From NCBI GenBank assembly GCA_003646045.1, contig QNDV01000132.1:1-6553 (forward strand): DNA of 6,553 nucleotides. Direction: 5' to 3'. This document shows positions 1-5,397 of the stretch, in pieces. Numbering within the stretch: the stretch's first letter is position 1; the number at the start of each line of letters is the position of its first letter. Under the pieces are notes generated by a model. The model searched no databases. It saw only the letters and a program-made list of their open reading frames with translations, and was not told the DNA's origin. The DNA is from a bacterium. GTDB taxonomy: Bacteria; Krumholzibacteriota; Krumholzibacteria; LZORAL124-64-63. The position numbers and the translations under genes were made by a program.

Positions 1-13
1 CGTCGACTTCGGT

Positions 14-445
14 ATGCAAGGGCAATTCGGCACGGTCTTCGTGTTCGTCGTGATCGGCTTCGTATTTGCCGCTCTCGCGCTGATCGTCGCGAAGATCCTG
101 CGCCCGAGCAATCCCAGTCCCGCCAAGATGACCACCTATGAATGCGGTGAGATGCCCAGGGGTTCCTCCTGGATCCGCTTCAACGTCCGCTTCTACCTGA
201 TCGCCCTCTTCTTCATCATTTTCGATGTGGAGACGGTGTTCCTGTTCCCGTGGGCGGTGGTCTTCAAACAGCTCTATCCCCTGCCCCGGCTGGGTGCCCT
301 GGTTTTCTGGGAGATGGTGATATTCCTGGCGATTCTCGGCCTGGGCTTGGCCTACGTGTGGTCCAAGGGCGACCTGGACTGGGTCAAGACACTCGTCGAA
401 CGCCCCGCGGATGAACAGGGTGAAGAGGAGGCGACCACGCCGTGA
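14..445 (+). CDS. nuoA: NADH-quinone oxidoreductase subunit A (NuoA)
   Basis: Small membrane subunit of complex I (ND3 family), located at the junction of the membrane arm and the quinone-reducing arm. The 143-residue product has three hydrophobic segments (about residues 7-27, 58-82 and 95-115). The family signature is clear: a YECGE loop at 42-46 whose Cys44 matches the ND3 loop cysteine, followed by [19 protein letters not shown], with the conserved acidic pair Asp71 and Glu73 in the second membrane helix. The tail (about 128-143) is acidic and low in complexity. The ATG at 14 gives a normal length, but the frame stays open to the window edge and no ribosome binding site is visible in the 13 bases before it, so the true start may lie a few codons upstream. 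The stop overlaps the nuoB start by four bases. The identification is firm; only the start is uncertain. Confidence 0.95.
   Translation: MQGQFGTVFVFVVIGFVFAALALIVAKILRPSNPSPAKMTTYECGEMPRGSSWIRFNVRFYLIALFFIIFDVETVFLFPWAVVFKQLYPLPRLGALVFWEMVIFLAILGLGLAYVWSKGDLDWVKTLVERPADEQGEEEATTP
424..431 (+). promoter_or_regulatory. Ribosome binding site of nuoB
   Basis: AGAGGAGG lies within the end of nuoA, 10 bases before the GTG at 442. It supports the GTG start and the four-base GTGA overlap, a typical translational coupling arrangement. Confidence 0.7.
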
Positions 446-1056
446 GCCGTGAATCAACCACCCCCCCCGAGGGCTACGACGTCGGTCGCGAGAACATGTT
501 CGACTTCAAGGTCGACGACCAGCTGCTGGAAGTGGTGGAGACCGATGCCAAGAACTTCATTCTGACCACGGTGGACGAGGTCTTCAACTGGGCCAAGTTG
601 TCGAGCATCTGGCCCGTGACCTTCGGCCTCGCCTGTTGCGCCATCGAGATGATGGCCGCCAGCGCCACCAGATACGATATCGACCGCTTCGGGGCGGGGG
701 CCTTTCGCGCCACGCCCCGCCAGGCGGACCTGATGATCGTCTCGGGTACCGTCACGGCCAAGATGGCCAAGCGCCTCAAGCTGATCTATGACCAGATGCC
801 CGAACCCAAGTGGGTCATCGCCATGGGCAGCTGCGCCATCGGCGGCGGGCCCTACTTCAAGTACGGCTACCACGTGGTCAAGGGTGTGGACTTCCTGGTG
901 CCGGTGGATGTGTACCTGCCCGGCTGCCCGCCCCGTCCCGAGGTGCTGCTCGAGGGCCTGATGCGGCTGCAGGACAAGATTCGCGGACGCAAGGGCAAGT
1001 CCAAGGCGCCCAAGTGGATTACCGACTACGCCAAGAAGATTCCCTACCGGAAGTAG
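442..1056 (+). CDS. nuoB: NADH-quinone oxidoreductase subunit B (NuoB), N2 cluster subunit
   Basis: Peripheral-arm subunit (PSST/Nqo6 family) carrying the terminal 4Fe-4S cluster N2, which passes electrons to quinone at the interface with NuoD. The four expected ligands are present: tandem Cys65-Cys66 in [11 protein letters not shown], Cys131 in [10 protein letters not shown] and Cys162 in PGCPPRPE. The [14 protein letters not shown] segment (91-104) is also diagnostic. At 204 residues it has an ordinary length, with an acidic N-terminal leader of about 30 residues before the core and a basic C-terminus. It starts with GTG at 442, supported by the upstream AGAGGAGG. Odd points: the usual RFGxE motif reads RFGAG (82-86), so the commonly conserved Glu is Gly86, and a run of eight C lies at codons 7-9. 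The two antisense frames over this gene are composition artefacts. Confidence 0.98.
   Translation: MSRESTTPPEGYDVGRENMFDFKVDDQLLEVVETDAKNFILTTVDEVFNWAKLSSIWPVTFGLACCAIEMMAASATRYDIDRFGAGAFRATPRQADLMIVSGTVTAKMAKRLKLIYDQMPEPKWVIAMGSCAIGGGPYFKYGYHVVKGVDFLVPVDVYLPGCPPRPEVLLEGLMRLQDKIRGRKGKSKAPKWITDYAKKIPYRK
461..468 (+). repeat. C8 homopolymer near the start of nuoB
   Basis: Eight consecutive C follow an A at 460, inside codons 7-9 of nuoB (Thr-Pro-Pro). The reading frame is intact as given. A gain or loss of one base here would frameshift nuoB after about eight codons. Confidence 0.9.
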
Positions 1057-1072
1057 GGGGAGGTCGAACCGC

Positions 1073-1708
1073 ATGGAACCGAAAGCCATCTTCGATCTGC
1101 TGACCGCCCACCTGGGCGAAGGAGCGGCGGAGTACCGCGAGAACGACATCGAGTCCTGGGCCTGTGTATCGGTAGCCCGCATCGCGGATGCCTGCCGGTT
1201 CCTGCGCGACACCGAGGGCCTGGAGTTCGGCCAGTTGATGTGCCTCAGCGGCATCGACTGGGACGGCTACGACGAGAACGGCAAGGGCAAGTCCGTGGCC
1301 ATTCTCGGCTATGAGGCCGACGGCACCCCCGAGACCAGTGATCGCGTGGCCGACGGCGAGCTGGGCGTGGCCTACCACCTGTACAGCCATACCTGCGACC
1401 ACAAGTTCACCCTGCGCCTGCGCTTCCCCCGCGACAAGGCCACCGTGCCCACGGTGAGTGACATCTGGTCCACCGCGCGTTGGCACGAGCGCGAGGCCTG
1501 GGACCTGATGGGTATCCGTTTCGAGGGCCACCCCGACCCGCGGCGCATCCTGCTGAGTGAGGACTGGGTGGGTCATCCCCTGCGCAAGGACTACCAGATG
1601 CCCGACCAGTGGTTGAACGTGCCCCTCAGGGGCCAGCCCTACGCGAACAATCCCTTTGCCCCGGCGGACGACGCACCGGCGGGCGACGACACCCCGGCGG
1701 AGGGTTGA
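1073..1708 (+). CDS. nuoC: NADH-quinone oxidoreductase subunit C (NuoC)
   Basis: Peripheral-arm subunit of the 30-kDa/Nqo5 family. It holds no cofactor; it braces the quinone-reducing module and contacts NuoB, NuoD and NuoI. The C-terminal signature is strong: EREAWDLMGIRFEGHPDPRR at 139-158, then ILLSEDWVGHPLRKDY at 159-174. It is a stand-alone gene of 211 residues, not fused to nuoD as in enterobacteria. After the signature comes a Pro/Ala/Asp-rich tail (about 194-211). The ATG at 1073 follows GGGAGGT at 1058-1064 with an 8-base spacer, 16 bases after the nuoB stop. Only two bases separate its stop from the nuoD start, indicating coupled translation. Confidence 0.97.
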   Translation: MEPKAIFDLLTAHLGEGAAEYRENDIESWACVSVARIADACRFLRDTEGLEFGQLMCLSGIDWDGYDENGKGKSVAILGYEADGTPETSDRVADGELGVAYHLYSHTCDHKFTLRLRFPRDKATVPTVSDIWSTARWHEREAWDLMGIRFEGHPDPRRILLSEDWVGHPLRKDYQMPDQWLNVPLRGQPYANNPFAPADDAPAGDDTPAEG

Positions 1709-1710
1709 GC

Positions 1711-2886
1711 ATGGCGACCAACGACACCAGGCTGACCGGCTGGGCGGACCAGGACCACGTACCGGGCCTCAAGAGCGAACTGCTTGAGCTGAACATGGGC
1801 CCGCAGCACCCGGCGACCCACGGCGTGTTGCGCCTGCTGCTGCACACCGACGGCGAGATCGTCTACAAGGTGACGCCGGTGGTGGGCTATCTGCACCGCT
1901 GCGCCGAGAAGATCGCCGAGGGCGTGGACTACAAGCAGTGGGTGGTCTACACCGACCGCTTCGACTACCTGGGACCCGTCACCAACAACCACGCCTACGT
2001 GACGGCCGTCGAGAAGCTGACCGAACTCGAGGTGCCGGCGCGCGCTGAGCACCTGCGCGTGGTCACGGCCGAGTTGTCGCGCATCGCCAGCCATCTCATC
2101 GCCCTGGCCACCTTCGGCCTGGACATGGGGGCCTGGACGCCGCTGCTGTACTGCTTCCGTGAGCGCGAGGTGATTCTCAACCTGCTCGAGCGTATCGCGG
2201 GCGGCCGCATGCTCTACAACTACATGGTGCCCGGCGGTGTGCGCTACGACCTGCCGCAGGACAACTGGGTCAGTGACGTACTGGAATTCGTCACCATGCT
2301 GGAGAACAAGAAGCTGCCCGACTACAACACCCTGCTCACCTACAACAAGATCTTCATCGAGCGCACCAGCGACGTGGCCATCATCGACCGCGAGACGGCC
2401 ATCGACTACGGCTGCACCGGCCCGGTCCTGCGCGGCTCGGGCGTGCAGTTCGATTGTCGCCGCAACGACCCGTACAGCATCTATCCCCAGCTGGACTTCG
2501 AGATCCCGGTGGGCAAGGGCGAGATGGGCACGGTGGGTGACTGCTGGGACCGCTACATCGTGCGGGTGCGCGAGATCGAGCAGAGCTGCCGGATCATCCG
2601 CCAGGCCCTCGAACAGCTGCCGGAGGGACCGGTGCACGCCATCGAGCTGAAGAAGCCCGTGCGCGTGCCGGCCGGCGCCGCCTACTCCCGCACCGAGGCG
2701 GCCAAGGGTGAGTTGGGCCATTACATCATCTCTGACGGCGGCACCAAGCCGTTCCGCAACAAGGTGCGCTCCTGCTCCTTCTGCAACCTCCAGGTCATCG
2801 AGAAGGTTGGCGTGGGCCAGATGGTTTCGGACCTGGTGGCCTTCGTGGGTTCTCTGGACATCGTTCTCGGGGAGATCGACCGCTGA
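1711..2886 (+). CDS. nuoD: NADH-quinone oxidoreductase subunit D (NuoD), quinone-site subunit
   Basis: Peripheral-arm subunit of the 49-kDa/Nqo4 family, related to the [NiFe]-hydrogenase large subunit, forming the quinone cavity with NuoB and NuoH. The 391-residue product carries GPQHPATHGVLRL (30-42); His37 and Tyr86 (in DRFDYLGPV) match the quinone head-group ligands bovine His59 and Tyr108, and Asp138 (in GLDMGAWTP) matches bovine Asp160. It ends in the expected LGEIDR. The ATG at 1711 is chosen because GGAGGG (1699-1704) sits six bases upstream and the product begins like other family members; a longer frame upstream only runs back through nuoC. Odd point: RSCSFCNLQ near the C-terminus places Cys355 and Cys358 in a CxxC where most NuoD have RxPSFxNLQ. 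The N-terminal CxxC of hydrogenases is absent, so an NiFe site is not expected. Confidence 0.97.
   Translation: MATNDTRLTGWADQDHVPGLKSELLELNMGPQHPATHGVLRLLLHTDGEIVYKVTPVVGYLHRCAEKIAEGVDYKQWVVYTDRFDYLGPVTNNHAYVTAVEKLTELEVPARAEHLRVVTAELSRIASHLIALATFGLDMGAWTPLLYCFREREVILNLLERIAGGRMLYNYMVPGGVRYDLPQDNWVSDVLEFVTMLENKKLPDYNTLLTYNKIFIERTSDVAIIDRETAIDYGCTGPVLRGSGVQFDCRRNDPYSIYPQLDFEIPVGKGEMGTVGDCWDRYIVRVREIEQSCRIIRQALEQLPEGPVHAIELKKPVRVPAGAAYSRTEAAKGELGHYIISDGGTKPFRNKVRSCSFCNLQVIEKVGVGQMVSDLVAFVGSLDIVLGEIDR
2869..2874 (+). promoter_or_regulatory. Ribosome binding site of nuoH
   Basis: GGGGAG at the end of nuoD lies 11 bases before the ATG at 2886. The spacing is slightly long but favours the first Met over the alternative Met at codon 4, which would be 20 bases away. 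Confidence 0.5.
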
Positions 2887-3932
2887 TGGAAGCCATGTAC
2901 ACGTTTTTCATGGACAAGGCCGGCATGGGCGAACTGGGCGCACATATCACCGTCGCGGCGATAATGGCGTCACTGATGTTCATCGTCATGGCCCTCTGTG
3001 CCATCATTTTCACCTGGATGGAGCGCAAGGTCGCCGGCTTCCTGCAGAGCCGCTACGGCCCCATGCGCACCGGTCGCTGGCACGGCTGGGCCCAGGCGGT
3101 GGCCGACATGCTGAAGATTCTCGGCAAGGAGGACATCATCCCCGCCGAGGCGGACAAGGGCCTGTTCGTGTTCGCACCGCTGCTGGTGCTGCTGGGCTCG
3201 CTGCTGGCGTGGGCCGCCATACCCTGGGCGCCGGACTTCGTGGCCGCCGACCTGGATCTGGGCCTGTTCTACATCTTCGCCGTCAGCAGCCTGGTGGTGA
3301 TCGGCATCCTGATGGCGGGCTGGGCCAGCAACAACAAGTGGTCACTTTACGGCGCCGCCCGCGGCGCGGCCCAGATGGTCAGCTACGAGATACCCCTGGC
3401 CCTGGCTGCCATCCCGGTGGTGATGTACACCGGCTCGCTGAACACGCAGGATATCGTGATCGCCCAGCAGGGCGGCATCTGGAACTGGTTCTTCCTGCGC
3501 AACCCGTTCCTGTTCGTGGCTTTCATCATGTATTTCATCGCGTCCATAGCCGAGACCAACCGCGGGCCCTTCGATATGCCGGAGACCGAGTCGGAGCTGG
3601 TGTCCGGGTACCATACCGAGTACACGGGCATGCGTTTCGCCTTCTTCTTCCTGGCCGAGTACGCCAACCTGTTCCTGGTCTCGATGATCGCAGTGATGAT
3701 TTTCCTGGGCGGCTGGTGGTCGCCCATTCCGGGGCTGGACTTCGCCCCGGCGCTGACCTTCATCATCAAGGGTGTGATCATGGTCTTCATGAACATGTGG
3801 GTGCGCTGGACGCTGCCCCGTGTGCGCGTGGATCAGCTGATGCACTTGTGCTGGAAGGTAATGATCCCCATCACCCTGATCTGCGTGATCGGGGCGGGGC
3901 TGTGGATGATGGCGAGCGGCGCGGCCAGTTGA
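2886..3932 (+). CDS. nuoH: NADH-quinone oxidoreductase subunit H (NuoH)
   Basis: Membrane subunit of the ND1/Nqo8 family. It anchors the peripheral arm, forms the membrane part of the quinone channel and starts the chain of charged residues leading to the proton pumps. The 348-residue product has about eight hydrophobic helices. Signatures include MERKVAGFLQSRYGPMRTG (45-63), AVADMLKILGKEDIIP (71-86) with Asp74, Lys77, Lys81 and Glu82, the SYE segment with Glu169, and AETNRGPFDMPETESELVSG (223-242), followed by EYTGMRFAFFFLAEY. The length is normal. The ATG overlaps the nuoD stop by one base (TGATG), so nuoH is translationally coupled to nuoD and no room is left for nuoEFG. A 412-residue frame over this region is a GC-driven shadow. 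Confidence 0.98.
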   Translation: MEAMYTFFMDKAGMGELGAHITVAAIMASLMFIVMALCAIIFTWMERKVAGFLQSRYGPMRTGRWHGWAQAVADMLKILGKEDIIPAEADKGLFVFAPLLVLLGSLLAWAAIPWAPDFVAADLDLGLFYIFAVSSLVVIGILMAGWASNNKWSLYGAARGAAQMVSYEIPLALAAIPVVMYTGSLNTQDIVIAQQGGIWNWFFLRNPFLFVAFIMYFIASIAETNRGPFDMPETESELVSGYHTEYTGMRFAFFFLAEYANLFLVSMIAVMIFLGGWWSPIPGLDFAPALTFIIKGVIMVFMNMWVRWTLPRVRVDQLMHLCWKVMIPITLICVIGAGLWMMASGAAS

Positions 3933-3970
3933 CGGCGCGCGTCTGAGCATAAACAAGCGGAGAGTCGACG
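3933..3970 (+). other. 38-base gap between nuoH and nuoI
   Basis: The longest gap in the window. It carries the nuoI ribosome binding site GGAGAG (3959-3964, six bases before the ATG). A weak inverted repeat, GACG-5-CGTC at 3931-3943, has only four stem pairs and no T-tract, so I do not call a terminator. No promoter is recognisable. Confidence 0.5.
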
Positions 3971-4531
3971 ATGGCCCAGTACTTCGCAGACATCTACCAG
4001 GCGGTGAGCTCGGCCATCCAGGGCATGGGTATCACCATCAAGCACATCTACCGCAAGCCGGTGACGCTGCAGTACCCGGACGAGCGGCAGGTCATGCCCG
4101 AGCGTTTCCGGGGCTTTGTGCACAACGACATGACCAAGTGCGACTCGTGCAACATCTGCGCGAAGCTGTGTCCGGTGGACTGCATCTACATCGAGAGCGA
4201 GGGCAAGGGCAAGGAGCGCATGATGACGCGCTATGCCATCGACTACAACAAGTGCATCTGGTGCTCGCTGTGCACCGAGAACTGCCACACCGGGTCGATC
4301 ACCATGAGCCACGACTACGACCACTCGGTGTACGACCGGCGCACGCTGGTCTACGAGTTCATGGATCCGCGCGAAGAGAAGATTCCCTGCCACCGCGCCA
4401 CCCGCACCGAGATGGGCTGGTGGGTCGAGCCCAAGGAAGAGAAGAAGAAGCCGGTGCCCGCGCCTGCGACCGACACGCCTGCGACCGATGCTCCGCCTGC
4501 GACCGAGGACGACAAAGGAGATGACTCGTGA
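3971..4531 (+). CDS. nuoI: NADH-quinone oxidoreductase subunit I (NuoI), 2x[4Fe-4S] ferredoxin-like
   Basis: Peripheral-arm subunit of the TYKY/Nqo9 family holding clusters N6a and N6b, which relay electrons to N2 in NuoB. In complexes without an NADH module it lies nearest the presumed donor. The two ligand motifs are CDSCNICAKLCPVDC (Cys57, 60, 63, 67, plus an extra Cys71) and CIWCSLCTENCHTG (Cys95, 98, 101, 105). The second has His106 where Pro almost always follows the fourth Cys. An N-terminal amphipathic region (about 1-35) precedes the fold, as expected for docking along the membrane arm. After about residue 156 comes a charged, Pro/Ala/Thr/Asp-rich tail with a repeated PATD unit. At 186 residues it is somewhat longer than typical because of this tail. 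The ATG at 3971 follows GGAGAG. The stop overlaps the nuoJ start by four bases. Confidence 0.97.
   Translation: MAQYFADIYQAVSSAIQGMGITIKHIYRKPVTLQYPDERQVMPERFRGFVHNDMTKCDSCNICAKLCPVDCIYIESEGKGKERMMTRYAIDYNKCIWCSLCTENCHTGSITMSHDYDHSVYDRRTLVYEFMDPREEKIPCHRATRTEMGWWVEPKEEKKKPVPAPATDTPATDAPPATEDDKGDDS
4463..4506 (+). repeat. Three copies of an 11-base unit in the nuoI tail
   Basis: CCTGCGACCGA occurs at 4463-4473, 4478-4488 and 4496-4506, with periods of 15 and 18 bases, both multiples of three. It therefore encodes in-frame PATD, PATD and PATE units in the disordered NuoI tail. This looks like in-frame repeat expansion. Confidence 0.9.
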
Positions 4532-5079
4532 CCGCTGATTTGATCTTCGTCATCCTGGCGCTGCTGACCGTGGTGCCGGCGGTGTGGGTGGTCTTCAGCC
4601 CCAACATCGTGCACGCGGGCTTCGCCCTGCTGTTCACGCTGCTGGGCGTGTCCGGCCTCTACGCCTATCTGGGCGCCGACTTCGTGGCCGTCACCCAGGT
4701 GATGGTCTACGTGGGCGGCATCCTGGTGCTGGTCCTGTTCACGGTGATGATGACGCGGGTGCCGCCCAGCGGCAAACGACGCCACGGCCTGGACCGTTAC
4801 GTACCGGCTGCCATTCTTGCCCTCGGCGTGTTCGGGCTGCTGTACAAGGCCATCACCTCGGTGCAGTGGGCCGCCTCCATATCACCGGCGCAGCCGACCA
4901 CCGCCGAGATCGGCACCAAGCTCATGACCGACTACATCTTCCCCTTCGAGTACGTCTCGCTGGTGCTGCTGGCGGCCATGGTCGGCGCGGCCATCCTCAT
5001 CCGTGAGCGCCGGGAGGACCGGTACACCGCCGAGGATATCCCCGAGACGGTGGATCCGGACCGGGAGGTGACGTCGTGA
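4528..5079 (+). CDS. nuoJ: NADH-quinone oxidoreductase subunit J (NuoJ)
   Basis: Membrane subunit of the ND6/Nqo10 family, next to NuoA, NuoH and NuoK. Its third helix switches conformation during coupling between the quinone site and the pumps. The 183-residue product is strongly hydrophobic with five predicted helices. The family segment GADFVAVTQVMVYVGGILVL (49-68) is present, including Tyr61 and the Gly63-Gly64 pair of the flexible third helix. The last helix (about 139-157) is followed by a charged cytoplasmic tail of about 25 residues. The GTG start at 4528 overlaps the nuoI stop (GTGA) and is supported by AAAGGAG at 4514-4520 with a seven-base spacer. Its own stop overlaps the nuoK start in the same way. 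Confidence 0.95.
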   Translation: MTADLIFVILALLTVVPAVWVVFSPNIVHAGFALLFTLLGVSGLYAYLGADFVAVTQVMVYVGGILVLVLFTVMMTRVPPSGKRRHGLDRYVPAAILALGVFGLLYKAITSVQWAASISPAQPTTAEIGTKLMTDYIFPFEYVSLVLLAAMVGAAILIRERREDRYTAEDIPETVDPDREVTS

Positions 5080-5384
5080 ACGTCGGACTGCCCCATTTCC
5101 TGACCATCAGTGCGGCCCTGTTCTCGCTGGGCCTGTTCGCGGTGATGTCACGGCGCAACGCCGTCGGGATCCTCATGGGCGTGGAGCTGATGCTCAACGC
5201 CGCCAATATCAACTTCGTGGCCTTCAGCCGCTACGTGGAGCACGGGGTCGACGGCCAGATCATGTCGGCCTTCGTCATCGTGCTCGCCGCGGCGGAGGCG
5301 GCGGTGGCCCTGGCCATCGTGCTGGCGATGTTCCGCAACTTCGGCTCCGTCAACGCGGACACCGTGCAGAGCTTGAAGCAGTAA
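5076..5384 (+). CDS. nuoK: NADH-quinone oxidoreductase subunit K (NuoK)
   Basis: Small membrane subunit of the ND4L/Nqo11 family, part of the proton pathway between NuoJ/NuoH and the antiporter-like subunits. The 102-residue product has three helices and the standard family length. The two buried carboxylates essential in this family are present: Glu37 in GVELMLNAANINFVAF and Glu74 in VLAAAEAAVALAIV, matching E. coli Glu36 and Glu72. The GTG start at 5076 overlaps the nuoJ stop (GTGA) and follows GGGAGGTG at 5063-5070. The stop is TAA, followed after 13 bases by the proposed nuoL start. Confidence 0.97.
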   Translation: MNVGLPHFLTISAALFSLGLFAVMSRRNAVGILMGVELMLNAANINFVAFSRYVEHGVDGQIMSAFVIVLAAAEAAVALAIVLAMFRNFGSVNADTVQSLKQ

Positions 5385-5389
5385 GGGAG
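5384..5389 (+). promoter_or_regulatory. Ribosome binding site deciding the nuoL TTG start
   Basis: AGGGAG overlaps the last base of the nuoK stop and lies eight bases before TTG at 5398. Together with an in-frame TGA at 5374-5376 it makes this TTG the best start, since the first in-frame ATG (5527) would remove the first membrane helix. Confidence 0.65.
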
Positions 5390-5397
5390 ACAGGAAC

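Noticed and set aside
454..1254. Antisense open frame of 266 codons across nuoB and nuoC
   Set aside because: It lies opposite well-identified nuo genes, has a His/Gly/Ala-rich product with no recognisable motif, and is expected from high-GC codon bias.
1609..1710. Upstream extension of nuoD by 34 codons
   Set aside because: It overlaps the conserved end of nuoC, encodes an unrelated low-complexity stretch, and the ATG at 1711 has a well-placed GGAGGG.
1639..2721. Antisense open frame of 360 codons across nuoD
   Set aside because: Mirror of GC-biased nuoD codons; low-complexity product without family signatures.
2773..2784. NuoD as an actual [NiFe]-hydrogenase large subunit
   Set aside because: The N-terminal CxxC ligands are missing, the quinone-site residues His37, Tyr86 and Asp138 are present, and the protein ends in LGEIDR like other NuoD.
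3931..3943. Possible terminator hairpin after nuoH
   Set aside because: Only a four-base stem and no following T-tract; the next operon gene starts 28 bases later.
2708..3946. Sense-strand frame of 412 codons overlapping the end of nuoD and all of nuoH
   Set aside because: The product is Arg/Gly/His-rich and shows no motif, while the overlapping nuoH frame carries every NuoH signature.
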